Both the position numbers and the translations under genes were made by a program. The notes under the pieces were generated by a model that saw only the letters and a program-made list of their open reading frames with translations, did no database searches and had not been told where the DNA came from. From positions 61,380 to 125,379 of the forward strand of contig HF993108.1 of assembly GCA_000433475.1 (NCBI GenBank): a stretch of DNA of 64,000 nucleotides, in the 5' to 3' direction. This stretch comes from Mycoplasma sp. CAG:956 (lineage in GTDB: Bacteria > Bacillota_I > Bacilli_A > RF39 > UBA660). Below, in pieces: positions 50,649 through 61,130 of this stretch (positions are counted from its first letter, which is position 1; the number at the start of each line of letters is the position of its first letter).

Positions 50649-51659
50649 ATGAGTGAACGAGAAAGTTTACTATTAAAAGAAATAGTAGAGAATTATATAT
50701 CTTATGCTAAACCAGTTGGTAGTAAATCTTTATGTAAAAAATTTAAATGTTCATCAGCCACTATCAGAAATGAAATGGCTTACTTAGAACAATTAGGATA
50801 CATAGAGAAAAACCATATATCAAGTGGTAGAGTACCTAGTGAGGCTGGCTATAAATATTATGTTGAATATTTAATGAAGCCTAAAGAACTAAGTGGCGAA
50901 GATATGTTAAAATTACAAACTATCTTTCAAAATCAAAATTTAGTTGTTTCTGATGCTGTAAATAAATGTGTTGATATAATAAGTGAGATAACTAATTATA
51001 CTTCGGTAATATTAGGTAGTAGTTCTAAAGATAATGCCCTACAACAAATTAATATTATTCCTCTTGCTGATAGCAAGATAGTAGCATTAGTATGTACTGA
51101 TAAAGGAATTGTTGAAAATAAGCAATTTGTCTTATCACCAGATACTGATATTAGTGAAATTGTTAAGACTGGCGAGATGATTAATAAAATGTTGGTGGGG
51201 ACACCAATCGATGAAGTATCACAAAGATTAGAATTTGAAATTAAACCTATTATTGCTAAGAAGATGTTGCAGTACGAACAAGTTTACAATATTTTCTATG
51301 ATGCTTTTAGTGATTTTGCTAAGAATACAGCCAATATTCACTTTGGTGGTAAAGCAAATCTTTACAATCAACCAGAATATGAAGATGCAAATAGTTTAAA
51401 GAGGATTGCTAGTAAATTAGAAGATAAAGAATTAGTAGCAAAAAATATGTATTCTGATAAATCAGGCATCAATGTTTACATTGGTGATGAAAATGATTTC
51501 GATAAAGATGTAACTATTGTTAAGGCTAAATATCATCGTGACGGGGAAGAAGGCACTATAGCAGTAGTTGGTCCTAAGCGAATGGAATATGATAAAGTTG
51601 TTGGTTTACTACAATATATTAGTGAAAATATAAATGATGATGAGGAAAAAAATGACTGA
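50649..51659 (+). CDS. hrcA: Heat-inducible transcription repressor HrcA
   Basis: The 336-residue repressor has an N-terminal winged helix (ESLLLKEIVENYISYAKPVGSKSL, CSSATIRNEMAYLEQLGYIEKNHISSGRVPSEAGYKYYVEYL), then a GAF-like domain and a C-terminal INVYIGDEN...VVGPKRMEYDKVVGLLQYI. HrcA binds CIRCE and represses class I chaperone operons. It is the first gene under the two CIRCE-like elements, so it autoregulates. GAGGTGATGAT precedes the ATG. Length is typical (~340). Confidence 0.97.
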   Translation: MSERESLLLKEIVENYISYAKPVGSKSLCKKFKCSSATIRNEMAYLEQLGYIEKNHISSGRVPSEAGYKYYVEYLMKPKELSGEDMLKLQTIFQNQNLVVSDAVNKCVDIISEITNYTSVILGSSSKDNALQQINIIPLADSKIVALVCTDKGIVENKQFVLSPDTDISEIVKTGEMINKMLVGTPIDEVSQRLEFEIKPIIAKKMLQYEQVYNIFYDAFSDFAKNTANIHFGGKANLYNQPEYEDANSLKRIASKLEDKELVAKNMYSDKSGINVYIGDENDFDKDVTIVKAKYHRDGEEGTIAVVGPKRMEYDKVVGLLQYISENINDDEEKND

Positions 51660-52230
51660 AGAAGAAAAAAATAAAAAAGTAGAACCAGAAGTTACTAAAG
51701 AAGAACAAAAAGCTCCTGAAGAAACTCAAGAACTACCAAAAGATAAAGAAAAAAAGAAGTCCTTCTTTAATAAAGAAAATAAAAATTCTTTAGAATTAGA
51801 GAAGTTAAAAAAAGATGTTGCTGCTAGCAACGAAAAAGTTGTTCGCTTGTCAGCTGAAATTCAAAACATGCGTCGTAGATATGAAGATGAATTATCCAAA
51901 AGAGCAATGTATGAAGGAGCTGACTTGGTTAAGTCATTGTTACCAATTATTGATAACTTTGAACGAGCAATAGCTATGGATAATAGCGAAAATGATAAGT
52001 ATTTAGAAGGATATAAAATGATATATACTAATATGCTTACCATTTTAAAAAATATCGGTGTTACCGAAATAGAATGTTTACATAAACCATTTGATCCTAA
52101 GTTTATGGATGCTGTTCTTACTGAAAATATTATTGAAGAAGAACAAGGCGTTGTCTTAGATGTTTTACAAAAAGGCTATATGTATAAAGATAAATTATTA
52201 AGACCAGCGATGGTTAAAGTTAATGAATAG
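51652..52230 (+). CDS. grpE: Nucleotide exchange factor GrpE
   Basis: ATG 51652 (GATGAGGA upstream) is the likely start, giving 192 residues and overlapping hrcA by 8 bp; upstream in-frame ATGs at 51634-51640 are less likely. It has a disordered acidic/Lys-rich N-terminus (~1-45), a long coiled coil (~45-95: LKKDVAASNEKVVRLSAEIQ, NMRRRYEDEL), and the C-terminal beta domain ending VLQKGYMYKDKLLRPAMVKV, the GrpE signature. It exchanges ADP on DnaK. Confidence 0.96.
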   Translation: MTEEEKNKKVEPEVTKEEQKAPEETQELPKDKEKKKSFFNKENKNSLELEKLKKDVAASNEKVVRLSAEIQNMRRRYEDELSKRAMYEGADLVKSLLPIIDNFERAIAMDNSENDKYLEGYKMIYTNMLTILKNIGVTEIECLHKPFDPKFMDAVLTENIIEEEQGVVLDVLQKGYMYKDKLLRPAMVKVNE

Positions 52231-52242
52231 GAGAGATTAATT

Positions 52243-54069
52243 ATGAGTAAAATTATAGGTATAGATTTAGGTACAACAAACTCTTGTGTTGCTGTACTAG
52301 AGGGTGGAGTTCCTCACGTAATTACTAATCCAGAAGGTAATAGAACAACTCCAAGTGTTTTCGCTATTAAAGGTGATGAAGAATTAGTAGGTGAGACTGC
52401 TAAACGTCAAGCTGTTACTAATGTTAAAAATACTGTTTCAAGTATCAAGAGAAAAATGGGTACTGATGAAAAAGTTGAAATTAATGGTCGTAAGTATTCA
52501 CCAGAAGAAATTTCTGCTAAAATCTTAATGAAACTTAAGAGCGATGCTGAATCTTACTTAGGTGAAAAAGTTACAAAAGCTGTTATTACAGTTCCTGCAT
52601 ATTTTAATGATGCTCAAAGACAAGCTACTAAGAATGCCGGTAAGATTGCTGGTTTAGATGTTGAAAGAATTATTAATGAACCAACTGCAGCTGCTCTTGC
52701 TTATGGTATTGATAAACAAGAAAAGACTCATACAGTTCTTGTATACGACTTAGGTGGTGGTACATTCGATGTATCAATCCTAGACTTAGGCGATGGTGTT
52801 TTCGAAGTTAAATCAACTGCTGGTAATAACCACTTAGGTGGCGATGATTTCGACCAAAGAATTATGGATTACTTAGTATCTGAATTCAAAAAAGAAAATG
52901 GTATTGACTTATCTAAAGATAAAATGGCAATGCAACGTATTAAAGATGCTGCTGAAAAAGCTAAGAAAGACTTATCTGGTATGATGAGTGCTGAAATTTC
53001 AATTCCATTTATTGCTCAAAGTGATGAAGGTCCATTACATTTAAATGTAACATTAAACCGTGCTAAATTTGAAGATTTAAATAAAGACTTATTTGATTCT
53101 ACATTAGATGCTGTTAGAAAAGCTCTTAAAGATGCTAAACTTACTGCTAATGACATTGATAAAGTATTACTAGTTGGTGGTTCAACAAGAATTCCATATA
53201 TCCAAGAATTAGTTAAGAGAGAATTAGGTAAAGAACCATCTAAAGAAGTTAACCCAGATGAAGTTGTTGCTATGGGTGCCGCTATTCAAGGTGGTGTCTT
53301 AACTGGTGAAGTTGATGACTTAGTATTATTAGATGTAACACCATTATCACTAGGTATTGAAACTATGGGTGATGTTATGACTGTCTTAATCCCAAGAAAT
53401 ACAACTATCCCAACAAGTAAATCACAAGTATTCTCAACTGCTGTTGATAATCAACCTGCTGTTGATATTCATGTATTACAAGGTGAAAGACCAATGGCCT
53501 CAGATAACAAGACTTTAGGGAACTTCCGTTTAGATAGTATTCCTGCTGCACCTCGTGGTATTCCACAAATCGAAGTTAAATTTGATATTGATGCTAACGG
53601 TATCGTTCATGTAACTGCTAAAGATTTAGGAACTAATAAAGAACAATCAATTACAATTACATCATCAACTAACCTTAGTGATGAAGAAATTGAAAAGATG
53701 AGAAAAGAAGCTGAAGCAAATAAAGAAGCAGATGATAAGAGAAAAGCTTTAGCCGAAGCTAAGAATGAAGCTGATGCTGCTATCTTCCAAACAGAAAAAT
53801 CATTAAAAGACTTAGAAGGTAAAGTATCTGATGACGATAAGAAGTCAGCTGAAGATAAAATTGCTGAATTAAGAAATGTTATGAATTCTGATAACGTTGA
53901 TGATATTAAAGCTAAAACTAAAGAATTAAATGATGTTGCTATGAAGTATGCCGAAAAAGTATATCAAGAAGCCGCAAAACAAAATCAAAATACTAATAGT
54001 ACTGATACTAATAGCTCATCAAATGATTCTAAAGATGATGTAAAAGAAGCTAAATACGAAGAAAAATAA
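52243..54069 (+). CDS. dnaK: Hsp70 chaperone DnaK
   Basis: The 608-residue protein has the actin-like ATPase domain ([51 protein letters not shown]), the linker [14 protein letters not shown], substrate-binding domain ([21 protein letters not shown]) and a helical lid with a Asn/Ser/Asp-rich tail. Length matches Firmicute DnaK (~610). It lies 12 bp after grpE under HrcA control. Unlike the usual order, dnaJ does not follow directly: a terminator and pepF come between. Confidence 0.98.
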   Translation: MSKIIGIDLGTTNSCVAVLEGGVPHVITNPEGNRTTPSVFAIKGDEELVGETAKRQAVTNVKNTVSSIKRKMGTDEKVEINGRKYSPEEISAKILMKLKSDAESYLGEKVTKAVITVPAYFNDAQRQATKNAGKIAGLDVERIINEPTAAALAYGIDKQEKTHTVLVYDLGGGTFDVSILDLGDGVFEVKSTAGNNHLGGDDFDQRIMDYLVSEFKKENGIDLSKDKMAMQRIKDAAEKAKKDLSGMMSAEISIPFIAQSDEGPLHLNVTLNRAKFEDLNKDLFDSTLDAVRKALKDAKLTANDIDKVLLVGGSTRIPYIQELVKRELGKEPSKEVNPDEVVAMGAAIQGGVLTGEVDDLVLLDVTPLSLGIETMGDVMTVLIPRNTTIPTSKSQVFSTAVDNQPAVDIHVLQGERPMASDNKTLGNFRLDSIPAAPRGIPQIEVKFDIDANGIVHVTAKDLGTNKEQSITITSSTNLSDEEIEKMRKEAEANKEADDKRKALAEAKNEADAAIFQTEKSLKDLEGKVSDDDKKSAEDKIAELRNVMNSDNVDDIKAKTKELNDVAMKYAEKVYQEAAKQNQNTNSTDTNSSSNDSKDDVKEAKYEEK

Positions 54070-54083
54070 TAAATAATAGAGTT

Positions 54084-54111
54084 TAAAAGTTCTAGGCGAC
54101 TAGAACTTTTA
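54084..54111 (+). terminator. Hairpin after dnaK
   Basis: A perfect 12-bp stem TAAAAGTTCTAG/CTAGAACTTTTA with GCGA loop. The T-run is part of the stem only, so termination may be partial, allowing some read-through to pepF-dnaJ. Confidence 0.7.
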
Positions 54112-54224
54112 CTACTATTAGATTAAATTAAGATATTAGTACAAATATAAATTGTTATAATTAACTTAATATCATGTAAAATTAGTTATATAGAAATTGA
54201 GTTTAGGATATAAGGAGAACAGGA

Positions 54225-56027
54225 ATGGAAAGAAGCCAAATAAACAAAGAAGATACGTGGGATTTAACCAAAATATTTAAAAATAATGCTGAGTATGATA
54301 AAGTCTATCAAGAGGTTTTAGCTAAGATAGATGAAATAAAGGCTATGAAAAGTCATATTTTAGATGATGAAAATACACTATATAAGTATTTAAAGACTAA
54401 TGATGAATTATCTATTTTTCTAGGTAAAATTTATAAATACTCTTATCTATATCATTACCAAGATGCCAATGCCACTGAGGGCAAAAAATATAAGGAGAAA
54501 GCTGAAAGCTTACTTACTAAAGTTACGCAAGAATTGGCATTTACTAAAAATGAGTTATTAAGTGCCGATTATGAAATTATAAAAGAGCTTATTAAGAAAA
54601 ATGCTAAGTTAGAAGAATATGCCTTCGGCTTAGAATGCTTATATCGTTATAAAAAATGTACTTTAAGTGAAAAAGAAGAACAAATAATTGCTAGTTTTGA
54701 AACCATTTTAGGTACAGGCGATGATGCTTTTGGTAATTTAGATAATGCTGATGTTAAATTTGCTGATGTTGTAAAAGATGGTAAAAAAATGCCTTTAAAT
54801 CATAGTAACTATTCTAACTTTATGATTGATAAAGATAGAAAAGTCCGCAAAGATGCTTTTAAAAAATACTATACTTTCTATGAAGACCATAAAAATACTT
54901 TAGCATCTCTTTATAAAAGCCAAGTTAAGGAAGATAATTTAATTGCTAAAATTAGAAACTTTCCGTCAAGTATGGAGTATAGTCTTTATGAAGATAATAT
55001 TGATAAAGAAGTTTATCTAAACTTAATAGAAGCTATTCATAAAAACTTAAGCTCTTTATATGATTATTTAGATTTTCGCCGCGAGTTTCTAGGCTATGAT
55101 GAGTTGCACATGTATGATGTTTATGTAGAATTGTGTAATATTAATAGTAAAAAATATACTTTTGATGAAGCTAAAGACACTATTTTAGAAGCTTTAAAAC
55201 CTCTTGGAAAAACTTATATAGAAGATATTTCTAAGATGTTTAGTAGCCGTTCTATTGATAAATACCCTAATGATGGTAAAAGAAGTGGAGCCTATGAATG
55301 GGGTGTTTATGGCATAACTCCTTATGTTTCCGTAAACTTTGAAGGCGATTATACATCTGTTTCGACTGTAATTCATGAATTAGGTCATGCCATGCATTCT
55401 TACTATTCAGATGAAAATCAAACCTATACTAATAGTAGTTATCCAATATTTTTAGCAGAAATAGCATCTACTGTAAATGAAGTTTTGCTTAATGAATATA
55501 TGATTAGAAATGCTACAACTAATGAAGAAAAATTATTCTATATAACTAAATTCTTAGATGAATTTAGAGCAACTGTTTATCGTCAAACTCAATTTGCTGA
55601 ATTTGAATATTTAGTTCACGAAATGGATAAAGATGAAGTACCATTGACCACTGAAAAATTATATGAAACCTATTATGATTTAAATAAATTATATTATAAA
55701 AATATAGTTAATGATGAAGAAATAGGCTATGAATGGTCAAGAATTCCGCATTTTTATACACCATTTTACGTTTATAAATATGCAACCGGTTTTAGCTGTG
55801 CTATAAAAATTGCTAATGATATTCTAAATAATAAAGAAGGTGCTTTAGAAAATTACTTGAATTTCTTAAAGTCAGGTGGTTCTGATTATCCATTAAATAT
55901 TTTAGCAAAATGTGGCATTGATATGCATAAAACTACTGTTATAGACGATGCTGTAAAAATGTTTAAAGATAGATTAATTATGGCAAAAAAATTAAGAGAG
56001 GAAATGATTAATAATGGCAGCAAGTAA
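54225..56027 (+). CDS. pepF: Oligoendopeptidase F (M3B family)
   Basis: The 600-residue cytosolic zinc peptidase has the active-site helix [14 protein letters not shown] (HExxH, ~384-388), [17 protein letters not shown] with the third ligand Glu 28 residues on, and [15 protein letters not shown], all typical of PepF. It degrades oligopeptides of ~7-17 residues. Length is standard (~600). AAGGAGAACAGG precedes ATG 54225. It overlaps dnaJ by 14 bp, so it is translationally coupled to a chaperone gene, an unusual arrangement suggesting a role in clearing peptides during proteotoxic stress. Confidence 0.95.
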   Translation: MERSQINKEDTWDLTKIFKNNAEYDKVYQEVLAKIDEIKAMKSHILDDENTLYKYLKTNDELSIFLGKIYKYSYLYHYQDANATEGKKYKEKAESLLTKVTQELAFTKNELLSADYEIIKELIKKNAKLEEYAFGLECLYRYKKCTLSEKEEQIIASFETILGTGDDAFGNLDNADVKFADVVKDGKKMPLNHSNYSNFMIDKDRKVRKDAFKKYYTFYEDHKNTLASLYKSQVKEDNLIAKIRNFPSSMEYSLYEDNIDKEVYLNLIEAIHKNLSSLYDYLDFRREFLGYDELHMYDVYVELCNINSKKYTFDEAKDTILEALKPLGKTYIEDISKMFSSRSIDKYPNDGKRSGAYEWGVYGITPYVSVNFEGDYTSVSTVIHELGHAMHSYYSDENQTYTNSSYPIFLAEIASTVNEVLLNEYMIRNATTNEEKLFYITKFLDEFRATVYRQTQFAEFEYLVHEMDKDEVPLTTEKLYETYYDLNKLYYKNIVNDEEIGYEWSRIPHFYTPFYVYKYATGFSCAIKIANDILNNKEGALENYLNFLKSGGSDYPLNILAKCGIDMHKTTVIDDAVKMFKDRLIMAKKLREEMINNGSK

Positions 56028-57162
56028 TAAAGATTATTATGAGATTTTAGGAGTTAGTAAAACTGCTACTCAAGATGAAATTAAGTCAGCTTTCCGTAAG
56101 CTTGCTAAAAAATACCATCCAGATATCAATAAAGAACCTGGAGCTGAAGAAAAATTTAAGGAAATAGGAGAGGCATATTCCATTTTAGGTGATGCCGAAA
56201 AACGTAAAACTTATGACCAATTCGGTTCTGCAGCTTTTGAAAATGGTGGAGCTGGTGCTGGCCAAGGTGGCTTTGGCGGCTTTGGTGGAGGTTTCTCATC
56301 ATTTGATACCGATGATATCTTCCGTGATTTATTCGGTGGAGCCTTTGGCGGTTCCTTTGGTGGCTTCGATGGATCAAGAAGTCATGGTGCTAGAGCAACT
56401 AAAGGTGAAGACTCTTTAGTAAGAATTAATTTAACATTTGACGAAGCTGTTTTTGGGACTCATAAAACAATTAATGTTAATTTAAATGAAAAATGCGATG
56501 AGTGTAATGGTGAAGGTGGTTTCGATAGTAAAAAATGCTCAACTTGTAATGGTCGCGGTAGAGTAACACAAGCCCAAAGAACAATGTTTGGTACTTTCCA
56601 GACTGAAACTACTTGTCCTGATTGCGAAGGAACTGGTAAGACATTTTCCAGAACTTGTCCTAAATGTCATGGTGAAGGTAAATGCCAAGCTCGTAAAGAT
56701 ATTGAAGTCGAAGTTCCAGCGGGTGTTGATAATGGTACCCAATTAAGAATTACTGGTAAAGGCTCAAGTGGCACTAATGGTGGTCCAAATGGCGATATAT
56801 ATATTGAATTTGTCGTTAAAGAACATCCAATCTTTAAACGTGAAGAAAATGATATTTATATGGATTTACCTATTACTATTACCGAAGCTGTTTTAGGTTG
56901 TAAAAAAGAAATACCAACTGTTTATGGTAATTTAGTTTTACAAATCGATGCTGGTACTCAAAATGACACTAAAATGCGTATTAAAGGTAAAGGCATTGCA
57001 AATCCAAACAATGGTCGCAAAGGCGATATGTATGTTATCATTAATGTTATGATACCAACTAAAATAGATAGAGAGCAAAAACAACTATTCAAGTCTTTGG
57101 CAGATACTGATTTGGAAACTAACCAAGAATTTAAAACAATGCAAAAATACATGAATAATTAG
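56014..57162 (+). CDS. dnaJ: Hsp40 co-chaperone DnaJ
   Basis: The 382-residue type I J-protein has a J-domain ([23 protein letters not shown] motif at ~34-36), a Gly/Phe-rich linker (~75-125), four CxxCxGxG zinc repeats ([32 protein letters not shown]) and the C-terminal substrate domain. It stimulates the DnaK ATPase. The start lies inside the pepF end; AGAGAGGAAATG is the upstream ribosome-binding context. The Gly-rich linker makes the DNA locally GC-richer. Confidence 0.97.
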   Translation: MAASNKDYYEILGVSKTATQDEIKSAFRKLAKKYHPDINKEPGAEEKFKEIGEAYSILGDAEKRKTYDQFGSAAFENGGAGAGQGGFGGFGGGFSSFDTDDIFRDLFGGAFGGSFGGFDGSRSHGARATKGEDSLVRINLTFDEAVFGTHKTINVNLNEKCDECNGEGGFDSKKCSTCNGRGRVTQAQRTMFGTFQTETTCPDCEGTGKTFSRTCPKCHGEGKCQARKDIEVEVPAGVDNGTQLRITGKGSSGTNGGPNGDIYIEFVVKEHPIFKREENDIYMDLPITITEAVLGCKKEIPTVYGNLVLQIDAGTQNDTKMRIKGKGIANPNNGRKGDMYVIINVMIPTKIDREQKQLFKSLADTDLETNQEFKTMQKYMNN

Positions 57163-57191
57163 TCATTAATATTTTAAAAAAAAATGAAGTC

Positions 57192-57228
57192 AAAGATAGA
57201 TTTTAGAAAATATTATCTATCTTTTTTT
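57192..57228 (+). terminator. Terminator after dnaJ
   Basis: AAAGATAGAT (57192-57201) pairs with ATCTATCTTT (57215-57224), then T-tract. Confidence 0.88.
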
Positions 57229-57339
57229 AAATTTAAAAATTTATTTATAGTAAATTATGCTTTAAAATAGCTTTAATGTTAAAATAAGAATAATTTTATA
57301 AAAAATTACCAAAAAATTTGTAAGAAATTAGAAAATTGA

Positions 57340-57368
57340 TTGATTTATTTTAAGTAAATTGTTATACT
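57340..57368 (+). promoter_or_regulatory. Promoter of 57397 gene
   Basis: TTGATT (57340-57345), 17-bp spacer, TATACT (57363-57368), 28 bp before the start codon. Confidence 0.65.
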
Positions 57369-57396
57369 TTAGTTATGGAAATGGTCGGGGTAAGTT

Positions 57397-58698
57397 ATGA
57401 AGATGATAAGTACAAAAATCGGTATAGTTATTATTGCGTTGATAATAATGTTATCAGGTTTTTGCATCTCCCGTGCTTACGTCTATAATGCTAAAGAAGA
57501 AGTGCCAGATTCTTCTTTAATTTTGGCTGATGAAACTTTTAGTATCAATTATAAAGACGGTAATTATTTTGAAACTAATTACTTAGGAAATAAAGAAAGC
57601 ATAGTAAAACACTTAACTATAACTAATGTGTCAAATAGTGCCACTTTTGTAAGTATTTCTCTAATGGATATTAATAAACACAATGACAAAATAGAAGTTA
57701 AATTAGTTGATAAAGATGGTGCCATTATTTATCAAGATTATCTTGGTAATATGGATACGGAAATCTTAAAAACTAAAGAAATAGATGTTAAAGAAACCTT
57801 AACGTATGATATAGTTATTACTAACTTGGGTGAAGATGATACTTATGGTATGAGTGCAAACATCATGACTTATAAAGAAATAAGAAAAAAAGAGCAAAAA
57901 ACTTTTAAAGATATTATCCTAGAAACTAACGAAGTAAATAAAGCTGTTGAAGGCGATTATCTAAATAATTTTCAGAAAAGTGGCTTATTCATGAGTGAAG
58001 ATGACGATGGTTTATCTTATGTCTTTAGAGGAAATGTTAATAATAATTATGTATCTTTAAATAATATTTTATTTAGAATAATGCGTATCAATGGCGACGG
58101 AAGCATAAGACTTATTAGTAATAATAACGTTTTAACCAATGCTTTTCGTAGTAAAATTGATAATAAAGAATATGGTAATAATGCTCTTTTAAGTAAAAGT
58201 ACGGCTTTAGAAAAGCTAAATAGTTGGTATAGTTCTAATTTAAGTAATATAGATAATTATATTGTAACTAGTAAATTTTGTAACGAAAATGCTTATTATT
58301 TAGAAACAATCGATGGTAAATTCTTTAACTCTTATCAAAGAATTCTAAATGATAATACTCCTAGTTTAAAATGTAGTGGTACTATGGAAGAAAGTAAAAT
58401 TGGTCTTATCAATATTGATGAAGTAAGATATACTGGTTCTTCTAGTAATACTACTTACGATGATTACTATTTAAATAATAAAGAAGATAATTTAGGCTTT
58501 TATACCATGAGTGGTAGTCAAGTAGTTTATAATTACAATGTTGTTGATAATTTCTCAGTTACTGCTGAAGGAAAGGTAGTAGCGGATAGTAAAGTTACTT
58601 CTAACTTAGGTTTAAAACCAGTTATATCTTTAGATAAAAATGTTATTGTAGACGGTAATGGGACACTTGAAAAACCATATAAATTAGCCAGTAAATAA
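57397..58698 (+). CDS. Secreted or membrane-anchored protein of unknown function
   Basis: The 433-residue protein has an N-terminal hydrophobic signal/anchor (~7-25, ending SGFCISRAYVYNA). Residues ~40-165 form an Ig-like beta domain. The C-terminal ~250 residues resemble a domain common in secreted proteins of gut Bacilli: NNYVSLNNILFRIMRINGDG near ~225 and a closing LGLKPVISLDKNVIV-GNGTLEKPYKL. Two Cys (near 290 and 320) could form a disulfide. It has its own promoter and is followed by a small HExxH protein gene. Surface location is well supported; the function is unknown. Confidence 0.78.
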   Translation: MKMISTKIGIVIIALIIMLSGFCISRAYVYNAKEEVPDSSLILADETFSINYKDGNYFETNYLGNKESIVKHLTITNVSNSATFVSISLMDINKHNDKIEVKLVDKDGAIIYQDYLGNMDTEILKTKEIDVKETLTYDIVITNLGEDDTYGMSANIMTYKEIRKKEQKTFKDIILETNEVNKAVEGDYLNNFQKSGLFMSEDDDGLSYVFRGNVNNNYVSLNNILFRIMRINGDGSIRLISNNNVLTNAFRSKIDNKEYGNNALLSKSTALEKLNSWYSSNLSNIDNYIVTSKFCNENAYYLETIDGKFFNSYQRILNDNTPSLKCSGTMEESKIGLINIDEVRYTGSSSNTTYDDYYLNNKEDNLGFYTMSGSQVVYNYNVVDNFSVTAEGKVVADSKVTSNLGLKPVISLDKNVIVDGNGTLEKPYKLASK

Positions 58699-58739
58699 AA
58701 TTAATAAAAGATATTTTATACTACATGAGGTGAATGATT

Positions 58740-59213
58740 GTGAAAATTTACTGTGATGATGATTACGTTTTTAAAATTTTAAATAACAATGTTAAAAAGA
58801 TACTTGATTTCTTTAAAATAAAGTCCAATCAAAATATAACAGTTAAAGTATTAAATATTAAAGATTTCCAAAAAGAATTTGAAGAGTATTTAAATTATCC
58901 AATAAACAGTAATGTAACAGGTTTTATTGAAGATGATAGGAAAACAATAGTTTATCTTGATTATAGCCAGTGGAAATATACTAGCCATAAAAAAGAAAAA
59001 ATAGAAGAGTATGATAAAGTTATTGTTCATGAATTAGTTCATATGATTCATTCAATATTTTGTAATTACAATTATCCTGATGATGACCTTTTTGAGGGTG
59101 TTGCCTATTTTCTTGCCAATCAAACAAATAATTCTTATTATGATAATTTTGCTCATCTTGTAAAACAAACTACCCATGAAGAATTACTAAAAATTTTAAA
59201 TAGAGAACAATAA
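58740..59213 (+). CDS. Small HExxH zinc-peptidase-like protein
   Basis: GTG 58740 is favoured because GAGGTGA (58727-58733) directly abuts the alternative ATG 58734 but is well spaced for the GTG; this gives 157 residues. The core VIVHELVHMIHSIF has an HExxH motif, followed by LFEGVAYFLANQTN, in which Glu of FEGVA is the likely third zinc ligand, as in minimal gluzincins (E-G-x-A). No signal peptide or TM is visible, so it is cytosolic. The substrate is unknown. It lies 41 bp after the secreted-protein gene. Confidence 0.78.
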   Translation: MKIYCDDDYVFKILNNNVKKILDFFKIKSNQNITVKVLNIKDFQKEFEEYLNYPINSNVTGFIEDDRKTIVYLDYSQWKYTSHKKEKIEEYDKVIVHELVHMIHSIFCNYNYPDDDLFEGVAYFLANQTNNSYYDNFAHLVKQTTHEELLKILNREQ

Positions 59214-59232
59214 CAACCATAAAAAGAAAATG

Positions 59233-59268
59233 ATAAAAACAAAATTTAAAATAAAAACAAAATTTAAA
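59233..59268 (+). repeat. Two tandem copies of an 18-bp unit
   Basis: ATAAAAACAAAATTTAAA occurs twice head to tail (59233-59250, 59251-59268) in the intergenic region before ffh. It is probably a slippage duplication. Confidence 0.85.
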
Positions 59269-59304
59269 ATAAATAAAACTAGGAAAAAATTAAAAAAATG
59301 ATAG

Positions 59305-59331
59305 AAAATGGCTAGAAATAGTCATTTTTTT
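59305..59331 (+). terminator. Terminator with GAAA tetraloop before ffh
   Basis: AAAATGGCTA (59305-59314), GAAA, TAGTCATTTT (59319-59328) form a 10-bp stem with one G-U, followed by T. Confidence 0.85.
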
Positions 59332-59372
59332 ACGATAAATATGGAGAAAATAAAGACATTTTTTTCTATATT

Positions 59373-59381
59373 TGATACAAT
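59373..59381 (+). promoter_or_regulatory. Extended -10 of ffh promoter
   Basis: TGATACAAT (TGn-TACAAT) lies 18 bp before ATG 59400; no clear -35 is seen. Confidence 0.45.
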
Positions 59382-59399
59382 TAACTAGGTGATAAGAAA

Positions 59400-60707
59400 A
59401 TGTTTGAATATATGGGTGATAGACTTACAAATGCCATAAGAAATATCAAAGGCATGGGTCGTATTACAGAAGAAAATATAAATGATGCTGTAAGAGAAAT
59501 TAGAATGGCTTTATTAGAAGCCGATGTTAACTATACAGTAGTAAAAGAATTTATTAATAATGTTAAAGAAAAAGCATTAGGTCAAGAAGTAGATAAATCA
59601 CTAAAACCTGATGAACTGTTTATTAAAATTGTTAAAGATGAAGTTGTTGAACTTTTAGGTGGCGAAGTAGCACCCCTATGTGTTACTGGTAATCCAACTA
59701 TCTTAATGCTTGTTGGTCTTCAAGGTAGTGGTAAAACAACTACTAGTGGTAAACTTGCTAATTACTTAAGAAAAAAAGAAGCTAAGAAACCTTTACTAGT
59801 GGCTTGTGATATTTATAGACCAGCCGCTATCGATCAATTAAAAACGGTTGGCAAAGAATTAAATATTCCTGTTTTTAGTGAAGATAATAAAAAAGTTACC
59901 GAAATTGTTACAGATGCCCTAGAGTATGCTAAAACAAATGGTAATGATTATGTTATTATCGATACCGCTGGTCGTCTTCATATTGATGATACCCTAATGG
60001 ATGAATTAAAAGATGTTGAAACTTTAGCCCATCCTGATGAAGAAATCTTAGTAATTGATGCTATGATGGGACAAGATGCTATCAATGTAATTAATGGCTT
60101 CAATGATAAATTGAATTTAACTGGTTGTATTTTAACTAAAATGGATGGTAATACTAAAGGTGGTGTTGCCTTATCTGTAAGACATCTAACTCATGTCCCA
60201 ATTAAATTTATTGGTGATAGCGAAAAATTAGACGGTTTAATGTCTTTTGACCCTGAACGCATGGCTGAACGTATCCTAGATATGGGCGATATTATGGCCA
60301 TTGCTGAGAAAGTTGAATCAGTAATCGATGCTGATGAAGTTGAAGAGCAAGCAGCTAAAATGAAAAAGGGTGAGTATGACCTTGATGATTTCTTAAAAAA
60401 TTTAAAACAAATTAAAAAGCTTGGACCTTTAGATAAATTTTTAAAATTACTTCCTCAAGCCAGACAAATTGGTCTTAATAATATTAATATCGACCCTAAA
60501 GACATGGCTCATGTGGAAGCTATAGTTTTATCAATGACTAAAGATGAAAGAAAACATCCAGAAATACTAAAAGCTTCTAGAAAACGTCGTATAGCTTTAG
60601 GTTGTGGTAGAAGTGTTGAAGAAGTAAATCGCTTACTTAAACAATTTGAAACCATGCAAAAAATGATGAAACAAATGGCTAGTGGTAACTTTAAAATGCC
60701 ATTCTAA
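59400..60707 (+). CDS. ffh: Signal recognition particle GTPase Ffh
   Basis: The 435-residue SRP54 homologue has an N domain (~1-90: ALLEADVNYTVVKEF), G domain with GLQGSGKTTTSGKLA (~104-118), DTAGRLHID, and TKMDGNTKGG, plus a Met-rich M domain (~300-435: KMKKGEYDLDDFLKNLKQI, RKRRIALGCGRSVEEVNRLL, MQKMMKQM). It binds 4.5S/scRNA and signal peptides and docks with FtsY. AGGTGAT precedes the ATG. I see no SRP RNA gene nearby and no ylxM before it, unlike Bacillus. Confidence 0.98.
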   Translation: MFEYMGDRLTNAIRNIKGMGRITEENINDAVREIRMALLEADVNYTVVKEFINNVKEKALGQEVDKSLKPDELFIKIVKDEVVELLGGEVAPLCVTGNPTILMLVGLQGSGKTTTSGKLANYLRKKEAKKPLLVACDIYRPAAIDQLKTVGKELNIPVFSEDNKKVTEIVTDALEYAKTNGNDYVIIDTAGRLHIDDTLMDELKDVETLAHPDEEILVIDAMMGQDAINVINGFNDKLNLTGCILTKMDGNTKGGVALSVRHLTHVPIKFIGDSEKLDGLMSFDPERMAERILDMGDIMAIAEKVESVIDADEVEEQAAKMKKGEYDLDDFLKNLKQIKKLGPLDKFLKLLPQARQIGLNNINIDPKDMAHVEAIVLSMTKDERKHPEILKASRKRRIALGCGRSVEEVNRLLKQFETMQKMMKQMASGNFKMPF

Positions 60708-60719
60708 TAAGCAAGTAAC

Positions 60720-60747
60720 ATCTTCCTATTTTAATTAAGATTTTTTT
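60720..60747 (+). terminator. Weak terminator after ffh
   Basis: ATCTT (60720-60724) pairs with AAGAT (60737-60741), then seven T. Confidence 0.4.
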
Positions 60748-60814
60748 AACGGGACAATTATCCAGTATTAAGAAAAAAATAATCATACACTACATTAGAA
60801 AGGATTGTTTTTTT

Positions 60815-61129
60815 ATGATAAGAAACCGTTGTTTTGATATGGGCAGTGCCCAATCAGATAAAATGAATACAAATAAAATGGGGATGGATGCAAATAATGT
60901 CGAGTTTATGGGTATGGGAATGGATGGCTGTAATATGGCTCCAATTTATGAATGTCCACAAGAAAGATGTTGCCACAGAGAAATCCATCATGAAGTTAAG
61001 CATATTGTTCCAGTAAATACTAAAATTATGAATCATCACATTATTCATCATACTTATGTGCCAATGTATACTTGTTGCGAAGAAGATACTTGCTGCAATG
61101 TTTATGATAATAAATGTGGAATGATGTAA
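60815..61129 (+). CDS. CotD-like Cys/His/Met-rich small protein
   Basis: The 104-residue protein is very rich in His, Cys and Met. The core CPQERCCHREIHHEVKHIVP, then NHHIIHHTYVPMYTCCEED, resembles the spore-coat CotD family pattern (HREIxHEVxHIxPxNTxIxNHHxxxHTYxPxYTC). It has no TM or signal. GAAAGGA precedes the ATG at 60815, and a clean terminator follows. In Bacillus CotD is an inner-coat protein, but no sporulation genes are seen here, so a metal-binding or other structural role is possible. Confidence 0.75.
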   Translation: MIRNRCFDMGSAQSDKMNTNKMGMDANNVEFMGMGMDGCNMAPIYECPQERCCHREIHHEVKHIVPVNTKIMNHHIIHHTYVPMYTCCEEDTCCNVYDNKCGMM

Positions 61130-61130
61130 G

